Positions 9,028 through 20,290 of a DNA stretch of 64,000 nucleotides are shown piece after piece; position 1 is the first letter of the stretch, and each line of letters begins with the position of its first letter. The position numbers and the translations under genes are program-made. Below the pieces are notes generated by a model. The model had not been told where the DNA came from and did not search any database. It worked only from the letters and a program-made list of their open reading frames with translations. The DNA is from Burkholderia sp. NRF60-BP8 (lineage in GTDB: Bacteria > Pseudomonadota > Gammaproteobacteria > Burkholderiales > Burkholderiaceae): contig NZ_CP013373.1 in NCBI RefSeq assembly GCF_001522585.2, forward strand, positions 1,922,001 to 1,986,000, in the 5' to 3' direction.

Positions 9028-10944
9028 TCAGATCTCGATCTTCGTCCCGAGCTCGACGACGCGATTCGCCGGAATCGAGAAGAAATCGGTCGGCTTCGCC
9101 GCGTTCTGATGCATCCACGCGAACACGCGCTCGCGCCAGATCGACATGCCGGGCAGATGCGTCGGCACGACCGTTTCGCGCGCGAGGAAGAACGACGTGT
9201 CCATCAGCTCGAACGTCATGTCGTGCGTGCGGCCGAATTCCTCGAGCACGGCCTTCACGTCCGGCGTCTCGTTGAAGCCGTACTCGGCCTTGACGATGTA
9301 CAGTCCGCCGCCCGCATCACGCGAGCTCAGGCGCCTGTCGTCGCGCACGTACGGAATGTCGCGCGTGACGAACGTCAGGAAAATGGTCCGCTCGTGCAGC
9401 ACCTTGTTGTGCTTCAGGTTGTGCAGCAGGCTGACGGGCACGAGCTTGTCGTTGCCGGTCAGGTAGATCGCGGTGCCCGACACGCGATGCGGCGGATGCG
9501 CGAGCAGCCCCTGCAGGAACGGCTCGAGCGGAATACCGTCGGCCGCCGTGCGCTCCTTGACGATGTGACGCCCCTTGTACCAGGTCATCAGCAGGAAGAA
9601 CAGCAGCGCACCGATGCCGAGCGGCAACCAGCCGCCCTGCGCGACCTTCAGCAGGTTCGCGCCGAAAAAGCCGAGGTCGATCGCGAGGAACACCGCGATG
9701 ATCGCGCCGACCAGCAGCCGGTTCCAGTTCCACACCTTCACCATCACGACGCACGCGAGCACGGTCGTGATCACCATCGTCGCCGTCACCGCGATACCGT
9801 ACGCGGCCGCGAGGTTGTCCGAACTCTTGAAACCGACGACGATACAGAGGATCACGAACAGCAGCAGCCAGTTCACGACCGGCACGTAGATCTGGCCGAT
9901 CGCAAGCTCGGACGTATGCAGCACCTTCATGCGCGGCACGTAGCCGAGCTGGATCGCCTGCGACGTCAGCGAATACGCACCGGAGATCACGGCCTGCGAC
10001 GCGATCACGGTCGCGACCGTCGACAGCACGACGAGCGGCAGCAGCCCCCATTCGGGCGCGAGCAGGAAGAACGGGTTTTCGATCGCTTTCGGATTCTGGA
10101 TCAGCAGCGCGCCCTGACCGAAGTAGTTCAGCACGAGCGACGGCATCACGAGCCCGTACGCGGCCAACCGGATCGGCTTTGCACCGAAATGGCCCATGTC
10201 CGCGTAGAGCGCTTCCGCACCGGTCAGCACCAGCACGACCGAGCCGAGCACGACGTACGCCTGCAGCAGGTGATCGGCCATGAACGACGCCGCGTAATAC
10301 GGATTGATTGCCGCGATGATGCCCGGCACGCGAACGATGTGGTATACGCCGAGCGCCGCGATCACGACGAACCACAGCACCATGATCGGGCCGAACAGCT
10401 TGCCGACCAGCGCGGTGCCGTGCCGCTGGATCCAGAACAGCGCGATCAGGATCACGATCGTGATCGGCAGCACGAGATGGGACAGGTGCGGCGTCGCGAT
10501 CTCGAGGCCTTCGACGGCCGACATCACCGAGATCGCCGGCGTGATCACCGCGTCCCCGTAGAACATGCACGCGCCGAATATCCCGAGCGCCATCAGCGCA
10601 CCCGCGACCCGCGTTTTCGAGTCGAGCGGCCGCAGCGACAGCGCCATCAGCGCGAGCACGCCGCCTTCGCCGTTGTTGTCCGCCCGCATCACGAACAGCA
10701 GGTACTTGACGCCGACCACCAGCACGATGGCCCAGAACAGCAGCGAGATCACGCCGAGAATCGACCCTTCGGTCAGCGGAATGCCGTGCGCGGGGCTGAA
10801 CGCCTCCTTGAGCGAATACAGCGGGCTGGTGCCGATGTCGCCGAACACGACGCCGATGGCTGCTATCGCTAGCGCCCGCATCGAGTGTTGTTGCGTCGAA
10901 TGCGGCGCGTGTGCGGCGTCGGTCGCGTGAGTCGTGTCGTTCAT
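9028..10944 (-). CDS. kup: Low-affinity potassium transporter Kup
   Basis: KUP/HAK/KT family K+ uptake permease of the inner membrane, probably K+/H+ coupled. The product is 638 residues, with about twelve hydrophobic segments between residues 25 and 450 and a C-terminal soluble domain. The first helix carries the family signature [11 protein letters not shown], and [11 protein letters not shown] and [11 protein letters not shown] follow. The ATG at 10944 was taken because the N-terminal stretch upstream is not transporter-like. It is alone between tex and the purA operon. A possible TAGAAT -10 lies on the minus strand at 10988-10993, without a clear -35. Confidence 0.95.
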   Translation of the reverse strand: MNDTTHATDAAHAPHSTQQHSMRALAIAAIGVVFGDIGTSPLYSLKEAFSPAHGIPLTEGSILGVISLLFWAIVLVVGVKYLLFVMRADNNGEGGVLALMALSLRPLDSKTRVAGALMALGIFGACMFYGDAVITPAISVMSAVEGLEIATPHLSHLVLPITIVILIALFWIQRHGTALVGKLFGPIMVLWFVVIAALGVYHIVRVPGIIAAINPYYAASFMADHLLQAYVVLGSVVLVLTGAEALYADMGHFGAKPIRLAAYGLVMPSLVLNYFGQGALLIQNPKAIENPFFLLAPEWGLLPLVVLSTVATVIASQAVISGAYSLTSQAIQLGYVPRMKVLHTSELAIGQIYVPVVNWLLLFVILCIVVGFKSSDNLAAAYGIAVTATMVITTVLACVVMVKVWNWNRLLVGAIIAVFLAIDLGFFGANLLKVAQGGWLPLGIGALLFFLLMTWYKGRHIVKERTAADGIPLEPFLQGLLAHPPHRVSGTAIYLTGNDKLVPVSLLHNLKHNKVLHERTIFLTFVTRDIPYVRDDRRLSSRDAGGGLYIVKAEYGFNETPDVKAVLEEFGRTHDMTFELMDTSFFLARETVVPTHLPGMSIWRERVFAWMHQNAAKPTDFFSIPANRVVELGTKIEI

Positions 10945-11161
10945 ATGAAACGTAATAATCGGGTCCGGGTCGGACAAAACGAGCGCTATTCTACTCGCGC
11001 CCCCGTGAAACACCGCCCTGCCGTGTTGCCGTGAAGCCACGTGATCCACGCTGCGCATGCAATCCGGCGCGACCTGTGGCAGGGCTGCCATCATAGCCGG
11101 CGCCGCGCCGCCTGCCTATCGGGTGCACAGCGCGGCCCGCGCTGCGCCCCGGCGCGCCAAT

Positions 11162-11188
11162 GAAAAACGGCGCCGCAAGCGGCGCCGT
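11162..11188 (-). terminator. Rho-independent terminator of the purA operon
   Basis: A perfect 10-bp stem (11167-11176 / 11179-11188) with a 2-base loop is followed, reading leftward, by TTTTCATT. It lies 31 bases beyond the stop of the phosphoribosyltransferase gene. Confidence 0.85.
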
Positions 11189-11218
11189 ACAAGGCTTTCC
11201 TTCGATCCGGCCGGCCGC

Positions 11219-11815
11219 TTACGCGCCCGAACCGTCGCGCTGTGCGCGACCGCGCTTGATCCACGCCTCGAGGTTGTGCGGCCGGACCGTATCCCACTCC
11301 TCGAACGGCTGATGAATCCACGGATTCGTCGGCAGGAACTGCGTGTGATAGTCGGGCTTGACCTTCGAGCAGCCCTTGTACCAGAGCACGGCCGAACGCA
11401 CGGCCGTCACGGACGGATAGCGCTCCTTCAGGTGCTCCTGCACGCGCGCGAGCGTGACGCCCGAATCGACGAGATCGTCGACCAGCAGCACGTTGCCCGC
11501 CAGGTTGCCGCGCGTCATCGTGATGTACTGCGCGATGTCGAGCTCGCCCTGCTCGGTGCCGGCCGCTTCCCGGTACGAACTCGTCGCGAGAATCGCGAGC
11601 GGCACGTCGTAGATGCGCGACAGTTGGTCGCCGACGCGCAGGCCGCCGCGCGCGAGGCACAGGATCTGGTCGAACTTCCAGCCCGAGGCATGCACCTGGA
11701 GCGCAAGCAGCTCGATCAGCCGGTGATACTCGTCCCAGCCTACCCACAGGTTCTTGTCGTCGTTGCGCGGATCGGTCATCAAGTCTGCCGCCGTCATCGT
11801 GATTTGCTGCGTCAT
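11219..11815 (-). CDS. Phosphoribosyltransferase-domain protein downstream of purA
   Basis: Type I phosphoribosyltransferase fold, 198 residues. The PRPP-binding motif is seen as VLLVDDLVDSG (acidic pair at about 113-114), and ARGGLRVGDQL near residue 55 is the other conserved loop. The family is annotated as hypoxanthine/xanthine/guanine phosphoribosyltransferase, but the base specificity cannot be read from the sequence. Only 7 bases separate it from the purA stop, so purine salvage coupled to AMP synthesis is a fair inference. Start: the ATG at 11815; longer frames run into purA. Confidence 0.85.
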   Translation of the reverse strand: MTQQITMTAADLMTDPRNDDKNLWVGWDEYHRLIELLALQVHASGWKFDQILCLARGGLRVGDQLSRIYDVPLAILATSSYREAAGTEQGELDIAQYITMTRGNLAGNVLLVDDLVDSGVTLARVQEHLKERYPSVTAVRSAVLWYKGCSKVKPDYHTQFLPTNPWIHQPFEEWDTVRPHNLEAWIKRGRAQRDGSGA

Positions 11816-11822
11816 CTGGGAA

Positions 11823-13178
<1,356 letters not shown>

Positions 13179-13196
13179 TTAGCTGGTTAAAAACGT

Positions 13197-13202
13197 ATTC
13201 TA
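13197..13202 (-). promoter_or_regulatory. Candidate -10 element for purA
   Basis: TAGAAT on the minus strand, 28 bases before the purA start in an AT-richer island. The -35 is weak, so read-through from hisZ may also contribute. Confidence 0.35.
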
Positions 13203-13282
13203 CCTATGTTCGCGGGCGATTCCGAATTTTTCCGTTTCGCTTCAACGATATGCACGCCGAAGCACGGCCCGCGAGCGCCTCT

Positions 13283-14431
13283 TTATCGGGGTTCGACCAC
13301 CCACGCGCCGTTGCGCTCGACGAGCGAACGATCGCACGCGAATTCGTCGAGCACGTGATCGTGGCCCGGCAGCGCCTGGATCACGACCTCGCCCGCATCG
13401 CGCAGCGCCGCGACGGCCGCGCCCAGCGCATCGTCCTGCGCCCACGGCGCGAGGATCGCGGTGCCGCGCGCCTCGACCGGCGAAATTCGTGCGAGCTCGC
13501 GCAGGTCGAGCGAGAAGCCGGTCGCTGGCCGCGCCCGGCCATAGGCCTGCCCGACGTGGTCGTAACGGCCGCCGCGCGCGATCGCGTTCGGCACGCCGTC
13601 GATGTAGGCGCTGAACATCGCGCCGCTGTGATACGCATAGCCGCGCAGGTCGGCGAGATCGATCGCGACTTCGACGCCCTTCGCCTGCGACGCGAGCTGC
13701 GCGAGATCGTCGAGCGCCTGCGTGATTTCGGGCAGCACCGGCAGGCGCGTGCGCGCCTCGGCGAGCACGCTCGCGTCGCCGTAGAGGTTCGGCAGCGCGC
13801 GCAACGCGGCGCGCGTATCGGCGCCGAGATCGTCGGTGAGTTCGTTCAGCAGCGGCACGTCCTTGCCCGACAGCGCGTCGTACAGCGACTCGCCACGCTC
13901 GGCGGCCTGCGCGTCGCGCGCCAGCAGCGCCGCGAGCACGCCCGCGTGGCCGAGGTCGAGACGGATGCGCGACAGGCCCGCGAGATGCAGCGCGTCGAGC
14001 ATCAGTTGCTGGATCTCGAGATCGGCTTCGAGCCCGGCGTGGCCGTAGATTTCGGCGCCGATCTGGATCTGCTCGCGCGTCGCGTGCAGGCCGCGCGGAC
14101 GCGTATGCATCACGTGGCCCGCGTAGCAGAGGCGCGTCACGCCCTGACGGTTCAACAGGTGCGCGTCGATCCGCGCGACTTGCGGCGTGATGTCCGCGCG
14201 CAGGCCGAGCGTGCGGCCCGACAGCTGGTCGACCAGCTTGAAGGTGCGCAGGCGCAGATCGGCGCCGCCGCTCGTCAGCAGCGACTCGAGATACTCGAGC
14301 AACGGCGGCATCACCATTTCGTAGCCGTACGAACGGAAGCGGTCGAGCAGCCTGCGGCGCAGCTCCTCGATCTTGCGCGCTTCCGACGGCAGTACGTCGG
14401 CGATATTCTCGGGAAGTAACCAGGTCGACAT
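13283..14431 (-). CDS. hisZ: ATP phosphoribosyltransferase regulatory subunit HisZ
   Basis: A histidyl-tRNA-synthetase-like protein (382 residues) that cannot charge tRNA but forms a hetero-octamer with the short-form HisG and gives it histidine feedback control in the first step of histidine synthesis. The N-terminus ([12 protein letters not shown]) and the class II core with [10 protein letters not shown] are recognisable. It is shorter than HisS (446 residues here, at 22.2 kb) and lacks a C-terminal anticodon-binding domain. hisG itself is not in the window. It lies between a DUF2065 gene and purA, a typical beta-proteobacterial order. Confidence 0.92.
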   Translation of the reverse strand: MSTWLLPENIADVLPSEARKIEELRRRLLDRFRSYGYEMVMPPLLEYLESLLTSGGADLRLRTFKLVDQLSGRTLGLRADITPQVARIDAHLLNRQGVTRLCYAGHVMHTRPRGLHATREQIQIGAEIYGHAGLEADLEIQQLMLDALHLAGLSRIRLDLGHAGVLAALLARDAQAAERGESLYDALSGKDVPLLNELTDDLGADTRAALRALPNLYGDASVLAEARTRLPVLPEITQALDDLAQLASQAKGVEVAIDLADLRGYAYHSGAMFSAYIDGVPNAIARGGRYDHVGQAYGRARPATGFSLDLRELARISPVEARGTAILAPWAQDDALGAAVAALRDAGEVVIQALPGHDHVLDEFACDRSLVERNGAWVVEPR

Positions 14432-14542
14432 CGGTACGGTCCTACGACGGGAAACGGCGCGACACGCGCGCCGCGAGTTGAATCGAAACTTCGAAATCGG
14501 GCGGAACGAACGGCGGATGCGCCGTCCGGATCGGGGCGCCGG

Positions 14543-14734
14543 TCAGGTCGCGAGCAGCAGCAGCGCGAGCCCGAGCACCATCACGATCAGCCCGCCGATC
14601 CGGATATGATGCGGCGGCCGCTCGGCTATTCTACGAAACGTGTCGCGCCAGGCGACGGGAAACACGAAGGGGAACGCCCCCTCGATGATCAGCATCAGCG
14701 CTACTGCGAGCAACAACGAGCCAGCCAGGTCCAT
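14543..14734 (-). CDS. DUF2065 small inner-membrane protein
   Basis: The product is 63 residues: two hydrophobic helices (about 4-25 and 46-62) joined by a short basic loop containing WRDTFRRIAE. This matches the DUF2065 (YjeT-like) family, which in many proteobacteria lies directly downstream of hflC, as here (36 bases away). Function is unknown; location suggests a link to the HflKC complex or simple co-expression. Confidence 0.85.
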   Translation of the reverse strand: MDLAGSLLLAVALMLIIEGAFPFVFPVAWRDTFRRIAERPPHHIRIGGLIVMVLGLALLLLAT

Positions 14735-14770
14735 GCGAGCGACGGCGCCGCTCGACGCGGCGCCCCAAGG

Positions 14771-15670
14771 TCAATGTTTGCGGGGAGCAGGCGCCGCCGG
14801 TGCCGCGCCGCCCGTCGGGCTGCGCATGAAGCGGAAGAACTCGCTGTCGGGATCGACGACGATGATGTCGTTGCGCTTGAACGTATTCCGGTAGGCCTGC
14901 AGGCTCGCGTAGAACTGATAGAACTGCGGATCGCGGCCGAACGCATCGGCGGCGATCGTCGCGGCCTTCGCGTCGCCCTCGCCCTTGATCGCCTGCGCGG
15001 ACTTGTACGCGTTCGCGAGCACGGCCTGCTGCTCGCGTTCGGCATCGGCCTTGATCTGCTCGACGTCGGCCGCGCCTTGCGCACGCACCTGGGCCGCCTG
15101 ATCGCGCAACGCGCCGATCATCCGTTGATAGACGGCGTCCGTCTGCGCGGCCGGCAGATCGACACGCGTGAGCTGGACGTCGACCACGTCGACGCCGAAA
15201 CCGGCCGCGCTCGCCTTCGCCGCATCGCGGGCCGCATCCGCGATCGCGCGCTGGCCGCCGAGGGCGTCGTCGAGCGCGCGCTTGCCGAATGCATCGCCGA
15301 GCGCGCTCTTCAGCGTGCCGGACAGTCGTTCGCTCGCCGCCGCCGGGTCGCCGCCCGTCGCGGTGAAATATTTCATCGGATCGCTGATCCGGTACTTCAC
15401 CGCATACGCGACGAGCAGGTCGTGCTTGTCTTCGGTTGCCAGTTGCAGCGGATCGGACGACTCGAGCGATTGCAGGCGCGTGTCGATCAGCGTCGCCGTC
15501 TGCAGCGGCGGCGGCAGCTTGAAATGGACGCCGGGGCCCGCGAGTTCCGGCTGCGTGCCGTCGCGGCCCGACAGCACGGCCGTATGGCGCGGATCGACGG
15601 TGAGGACCGTCGACGACGCCGCGAAGGCAACGATCACGATTGCGACGACGAGCGCAATGATTCGGTTCAT
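14771..15670 (-). CDS. hflC: HflC, modulator of FtsH protease
   Basis: SPFH/prohibitin-family membrane protein, 299 residues. One N-terminal transmembrane helix (about 4-22) precedes a periplasmic SPFH domain and a long helical region. With HflK it forms a large periplasmic cage around the FtsH protease and limits its action on membrane proteins. DPRHTAVLSGRDG near residue 27 opens the SPFH domain. It starts 15 bases after the hflK stop, so translation is probably coupled. Confidence 0.95.
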   Translation of the reverse strand: MNRIIALVVAIVIVAFAASSTVLTVDPRHTAVLSGRDGTQPELAGPGVHFKLPPPLQTATLIDTRLQSLESSDPLQLATEDKHDLLVAYAVKYRISDPMKYFTATGGDPAAASERLSGTLKSALGDAFGKRALDDALGGQRAIADAARDAAKASAAGFGVDVVDVQLTRVDLPAAQTDAVYQRMIGALRDQAAQVRAQGAADVEQIKADAEREQQAVLANAYKSAQAIKGEGDAKAATIAADAFGRDPQFYQFYASLQAYRNTFKRNDIIVVDPDSEFFRFMRSPTGGAAPAAPAPRKH

Positions 15671-15685
15671 GTTCTGCGCTCCCCG

Positions 15686-17032
15686 TTACTTCGTATCGTC
15701 TTCACGCGACCGGCTGCGAAACGCGTCGCGCGATCGCAACACGTCGACACCTGACGCGGCGGCGGCCGATGCGGCGCTCGCCGGCACGGCTGCAGCCGCC
15801 GACGGCGCCGTGGCCGCCGGTGCCGACGCCGCCTCGGCGGCGGACGCGCCGGCCGACGTCGCGGCGTTTTGCCGGCCCCGCTCGACGAGCTTGTCGAGCG
15901 GCAGGTACACGACGCTGTTACCGCCCTTGTTGCCGACGAACACCTTCGTCGCGTTCGAATAGATTTCCTGCATCGTCTCGAGGTACATGCGCTCGCGAAT
16001 GACCGCGGGCGCCTTCGAGTACTGCGCGTAGACCTGCTTGAAGCGGTCCGCGTCGCCCTCGGCTTCCGTGACCACGCGATCGGCATATGCCTTCGCTTCG
16101 TCGACGAGCTTCGCCGCATCGCCCTGCGCCTTCGGCAGCAGGTCGCTCGCATACGCCTGCGCGGCGCGCTTCGCGGCCTCGCGCTCGTCGCGCGCCTTCG
16201 CGACTTCGGCGTAGGCGGCCTGGGTCTGCTCGGGCGCCGCGACGCTCTGCATCGTGACGGCCGTCACCTCGAGCCCCGACTGGTAGCGGTCGAGATCGCG
16301 CTGGATCGCGCTCGAAAGCTGCTCGCGCAGCGCATCGCGGTCCTGGTTCAGCATGTCGGCCGCGCTGCGCGTGCCGACGATCGCGCGCACCGCGGCCTGC
16401 GCGGCCTGCGACACGCTGCGCTCGGGATCGACGCTGCGGAACAGGTAATCGGTGGCGGAACGGATCCGGTACTGGACGATGAAGCGCACGTCGACGATGT
16501 CGGCATCGCGCGTCAGCATCGCGGCTTCCTTGACGTTCGCGAGGCGCACGACGTTATTGCGGCCGATCTCGATCGAGCGGACCTGCGACGTGTCGACGAT
16601 CTCGTGCGACGCGAACGGATACGGCGCGCGCCAGTGCACGCCCTGGCCGACCGTGCCCGACACCTTGCCGAGTTGCAGCACGACGCCCGTCTGACCTTCC
16701 TGTACGACGAACAGCCCGCTGCCCGCATAAATCGCGACCAGCACGCCGATCACGATGCCGACGCCGACTCGTGCGGCCCGGCCGTTGTCGGGACGGAAGC
16801 CGTTGCCGCCCTTGCCGCCGAACAGGCCGCTCAGGCGCCGGTTGAAATTGCGCCACATCTCGTCGAGATCGGGCGGCCCGTCGCCGTCGCCGCCTGGCGG
16901 ACGCTTCGATTCGTTCGCGCGGGGGCGGGATCCGTCCTTGCCATTGCCTTCGCCGCGTCCCCAGCGGGGATCGTTGATCGACAGCAAGGCGCGCATCCGC
17001 CGCCAGGTACTCCGCTCGTTGTATTCGTTCAC
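15686..17032 (-). CDS. hflK: HflK, modulator of FtsH protease
   Basis: SPFH-family partner of HflC, 448 residues. The N-terminal cytoplasmic part is Gly/Pro/Asn rich, a single transmembrane helix lies at about 92-110, and the SPFH domain follows (VVQEGQTGVVLQLGKV). The C-terminal ~60 residues are an Ala/Ser-rich low-complexity tail. The chosen start is a GTG giving the N-terminus VNEYNERS; the next candidate is an ATG at 16996. It sits between hflX and hflC in the usual hfq-hflX-hflK-hflC operon. Confidence 0.94.
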   Translation of the reverse strand: MNEYNERSTWRRMRALLSINDPRWGRGEGNGKDGSRPRANESKRPPGGDGDGPPDLDEMWRNFNRRLSGLFGGKGGNGFRPDNGRAARVGVGIVIGVLVAIYAGSGLFVVQEGQTGVVLQLGKVSGTVGQGVHWRAPYPFASHEIVDTSQVRSIEIGRNNVVRLANVKEAAMLTRDADIVDVRFIVQYRIRSATDYLFRSVDPERSVSQAAQAAVRAIVGTRSAADMLNQDRDALREQLSSAIQRDLDRYQSGLEVTAVTMQSVAAPEQTQAAYAEVAKARDEREAAKRAAQAYASDLLPKAQGDAAKLVDEAKAYADRVVTEAEGDADRFKQVYAQYSKAPAVIRERMYLETMQEIYSNATKVFVGNKGGNSVVYLPLDKLVERGRQNAATSAGASAAEAASAPAATAPSAAAAVPASAASAAAASGVDVLRSRDAFRSRSREDDTK

Positions 17033-17079
17033 CAGAGTTTGTTCACCAGATTGGACGCCGGCGAACCGGCCGGGACCGG

Positions 17080-18267
17080 TTAGCGCCCGTGTTCGGAAAT
17101 CGTGTGGTCTTCGTGCGATTCAGCGGACGTGCCATCGAGCGCGTCGGGCAACGTCGCGCTGGAAAGGTGTTCCGCGGAGGCGATTTCGGCGATGGCGGCA
17201 CGCAACGTATCGAGACCCTGACCGGTGCGCGCGCTCAAAAAGACGCGCGAAATATTACCATACTCGTCCCGCTCGACCGCGTCGCCGCGGGCCGCCAGCT
17301 CGGGCACGGCGTCGATCTTGTTGAACACCAGCACCTGCCGGATCGTGTCCGCGCCGATCTCGTGCAGCACGCCGTTGACCTGCTCGATCTGCTCGAGCCT
17401 GACCGCGCTCGACGCATCGACCACATGCAGCAGCAGATCCGCATGGATCGTTTCCTCGAGGGTCGCGCGAAACGCCGCGACGAGCTGGTGAGGGAGCTCG
17501 CGGATGAATCCGACCGTATCGGACACGACGATCTGCCCGACCTCGTCGCCGAGGTACACGCGCCGCGACGTCGTATCGAGCGTCGCGAACAGCTGGTCGG
17601 CCGCGTACGCCTGCGCTTTCGTCAGCGCATTGAACAGCGTCGACTTGCCCGCGTTCGTATAGCCGACGAGCGACACCGACATCGTGCCGCTGCGCGCGCG
17701 CTGCCGGCGCTGCGTGCTGTGCTGGCGGCGCAGCCGGTCGAGCCGCGACTTCAGCATCTTGATGCGTTCGCCGATCAGCCGGCGGTCGGTTTCGAGCTGG
17801 GTTTCGCCGGGGCCGCGCAGGCCGATACCGCCCTTTTGCCGCTCGAGGTGGGTCCATGCGCGAATGAGCCGGGTCGACAGGTATTGAAGCTGCGCGAGCT
17901 CGACCTGCAGCTTGCCTTCATGGCTGCGGGCACGCTGCGCGAAGATGTCGAGGATGAGGCTCGTGCGATCGACCACGCGCCTGTTAAGCGCCTGCTCCAG
18001 ATTGCGTTGCTGGGCGGGCGCCAGCGCATGGTTGAAGATGACGATTTCGACGTTGTGCGCGTCGCAGGCAAGCCGCAGTTCTTCGGCTTTGCCGCTGCCG
18101 ATGAACATCTTGGCATCGGGACTTGAGCGACGACCCGTGAGGGTGACGGCGGGACGGGCCCCCGCGCTGGAGGCGAGAAGACTGAGTTCTTCGAGACTGG
18201 CTTCGAAATCGGTCTTGCCGAAATCGATGCCGACGAGCGCTGCGTTGATCAAATTATCGGGTGTCAA
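17080..18267 (-). CDS. hflX: Ribosome-splitting GTPase HflX
   Basis: OBG-HflX GTPase that binds 50S subunits and splits stalled or heat-stressed ribosomes. The N-terminal HflX domain contains the signature GGIGLRGPGETQLE near residues 146-159, followed by a basic coiled coil. The G domain begins at GYTNAGKST (about 202-210), with DTVGFIRELPH as the G3 region. About 395 residues if the TTG at 18267 is the start; a second TTG at 18252 is possible, and neither has a good ribosome-binding site, so the start is unsure. It lies 57 bases downstream of hfq. Confidence 0.93.
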   Translation of the reverse strand: MTPDNLINAALVGIDFGKTDFEASLEELSLLASSAGARPAVTLTGRRSSPDAKMFIGSGKAEELRLACDAHNVEIVIFNHALAPAQQRNLEQALNRRVVDRTSLILDIFAQRARSHEGKLQVELAQLQYLSTRLIRAWTHLERQKGGIGLRGPGETQLETDRRLIGERIKMLKSRLDRLRRQHSTQRRQRARSGTMSVSLVGYTNAGKSTLFNALTKAQAYAADQLFATLDTTSRRVYLGDEVGQIVVSDTVGFIRELPHQLVAAFRATLEETIHADLLLHVVDASSAVRLEQIEQVNGVLHEIGADTIRQVLVFNKIDAVPELAARGDAVERDEYGNISRVFLSARTGQGLDTLRAAIAEIASAEHLSSATLPDALDGTSAESHEDHTISEHGR

Positions 18268-18324
18268 GATAAGGCGGCTGGCATCGGTCGCTCGCGGCGA
18301 CCGGATGCCGGCCGCTGCGATAGG

Positions 18325-18564
18325 TTAGGACGAGGCTTCCGCGTCCGGGTGGAAATTCACCGGGCGCGCCGGCACGACCGTCGAGATGGCGTGCTTGTAA
18401 ACCATCTGGGTCACCGTATTACGGAGCAACACGACGTACTGGTCGAACGATTCAATGTTCCCTTGAAGCTTGATGCCGTTGACGAGGTAGATCGAAACGG
18501 GAACGTGCTCTTTGCGCAGTGCGTTCAAAAACGGGTCTTGTAACAATTGCCCTTTGTTGCTCAT
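18325..18564 (-). CDS. hfq: RNA chaperone Hfq
   Basis: Sm-like hexameric RNA chaperone, 79 residues. The Sm1 motif ([13 protein letters not shown]) and Sm2 motif ([10 protein letters not shown]) are intact, and the chain ends in a short acidic/Ser tail. An in-frame ATG four codons upstream overlaps the GGAG ribosome-binding site, so the ATG at 18564 with GGAG eight bases before it is preferred. It precedes hflX and follows der, the standard order. Confidence 0.98.
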
Positions 18565-18638
18565 GGCGTACTCCATCTTTTTTTGCAGGTTGATCTGGAT
18601 TGGCGGCGAAGAAAAAGAGATCCGGCGCCAATCGCTAC

Positions 18639-18644
18639 ACTATA
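18639..18644 (-). promoter_or_regulatory. Candidate -10 element for hfq
   Basis: TATAGT on the minus strand lies 75 bases upstream of hfq in the der-hfq gap. No convincing -35 is present, so this is tentative; hfq may also be read from der. Confidence 0.3.
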
Positions 18645-18705
18645 GCCGATTTTGCCTGCCCCGCCCGGGCATAGGCCATGCGGCCTAGCCGTTGCGGGAC
18701 ATGCT

Positions 18706-20043
18706 TCAGCCCTTGTCCGCGTACGGGTTGTTCGACGAACGGAACTCTATGCGCAATGGAGTCCCGGTCAGCGAGAAAGTTTCGCGGAATCGGTTTTCGA
18801 GGTAGCGCTTGTAGGTTTCCGTCACCGCATCGAGCGCGTTGCCGTGGATCACGATGATCGGCGGATTCTGGCCGCCTTGGTGCGCGTAGCGCAGCTTCGG
18901 ACGCACCGGGCCGCGACGGCGCGGCTGCTGGAATTCGACGGCCTCGATCAGCGCGCGCGTGAGCTTCGGCGTCGGCAGCTTCGACATCGCCGCCGCGTAG
19001 GCATCGTCGACCGAGCGCATCAGCGCGCCGATACCCGTCTTCTTCGCGGCGGAAATGAAGTGCGATTTCGCGAAGTCGAGGAATTTCAGCTTGCGGGTCA
19101 AATCCGCTTTCGCGCGGTCGCGCGCGTGGTCGTCGAGGCCATCCCACTTGTTGACGCCGATCACGAGCGCGCGGCCCTGCTCGACGACGAAACCGGCGAT
19201 GTGCGCGTCCTGGTCGGAAATGTCCTGCTGCGCATCCAGCAGAAGAATGACGACGTTCGCGTCGGAAATCGATTGCAGCGTCTTCACGACCGAGAACTTC
19301 TCGATCGCCTCGAACACCTTGCCGCGGCGCCGCAGGCCCGCCGTGTCGATCAGCGTGTATTTCTTGCCGTTACGCTCGAAGTCGACGTAGATCGAATCGC
19401 GCGTCGTGCCCGGCATGTCGAACGCGATCACGCGGTCTTCGCCGATCAACGCGTTGACGAGCGTCGACTTGCCGACGTTCGGACGGCCGACGATCGCGAT
19501 CTTGATGCCGCGCGACGGATCGTCCTCGTCCGCTTCCTCGGGCTGGCCCGCGTACGCGACTTCGAGCGCCTCGTTGATCATGTCGGTCACGCCGTCGCCG
19601 TGCGCGGCCGAGATCGCGCGCGGATCGCCGAGCCCGAGCTCGTAGAAATCCGTCGCGACCGCCGTGTACTTCATCCCCTCGGCCTTGTTGACGACCAGGA
19701 AGATCGGCCGGCCGGTCTTGCGCAGGTAGTCGGCGATCGACTTGTCCTGCGGCGCGAGCCCGTTGCGGCCGTCGACGATGAACACGACGACGTCGGCTTC
19801 CTCGACGGCCTGCCGCGTCTGGCGCGCCATCTCGTGCAGGATGCCGTCCTTCGCGACGGGCTCGAAGCCGCCGGTATCGACGACCAGGTACGGCCGCGCG
19901 CCGACGCGCCCTTCGCCGTAGTGGCGATCGCGCGTGAGGCCCGGCAAGTCGGCGACCAGCGCATCGCGCGAGCGCGTGAGCCGGTTGAACAGCGTGGATT
20001 TCCCCACATTGGGGCGCCCAACGAGGGCAATGACCGGTTTCAT
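18706..20043 (-). CDS. der: Ribosome-associated double GTPase Der (EngA)
   Basis: Essential GTPase for 50S subunit assembly, 445 residues, with two tandem G domains. Their P-loops are both GRPNVGKST, one at about 9-17 and one near 188, and each is followed by DxPG-type switch motifs ([18 protein letters not shown]). A KH-like C-terminal domain with [11 protein letters not shown] follows. It lies downstream of bamB with a 247-base gap containing a hairpin. Confidence 0.97.
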   Translation of the reverse strand: MKPVIALVGRPNVGKSTLFNRLTRSRDALVADLPGLTRDRHYGEGRVGARPYLVVDTGGFEPVAKDGILHEMARQTRQAVEEADVVVFIVDGRNGLAPQDKSIADYLRKTGRPIFLVVNKAEGMKYTAVATDFYELGLGDPRAISAAHGDGVTDMINEALEVAYAGQPEEADEDDPSRGIKIAIVGRPNVGKSTLVNALIGEDRVIAFDMPGTTRDSIYVDFERNGKKYTLIDTAGLRRRGKVFEAIEKFSVVKTLQSISDANVVILLLDAQQDISDQDAHIAGFVVEQGRALVIGVNKWDGLDDHARDRAKADLTRKLKFLDFAKSHFISAAKKTGIGALMRSVDDAYAAAMSKLPTPKLTRALIEAVEFQQPRRRGPVRPKLRYAHQGGQNPPIIVIHGNALDAVTETYKRYLENRFRETFSLTGTPLRIEFRSSNNPYADKG

Positions 20044-20200
20044 CTGTGTTTTCTACGGTGAAGCGCAGCAGCGGGAGGCCCGCTGCTGCGGGCGGCTGCG
20101 CTGAATGAAAATATCACGAATTCGCGCCGCGCCGGATGCGCGCGCCCGGCGCGCGTTGCGCGCCGTCGTCTTTCGTCTCGAACTGCCTTTCAAATACCGA

Positions 20201-20221
20201 GCGGCCGGGAACACCGGCCGC
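20201..20221. repeat. Intercistronic hairpin between bamB and der
   Basis: Perfect 8-bp arms (GCGGCCGG / CCGGCCGC) around a 5-base centre, with no T-run on either side. It could stabilise the upstream message or dampen read-through; the rest of the 247-base gap shows nothing else recognisable. Confidence 0.5.
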
Positions 20222-20290
20222 CGTCAAGTCGCGCGGCCGCGACGCGCGGGCCCTGCCCGCCACGCCACGGCCACGCCGGTTTCCTGCGTG

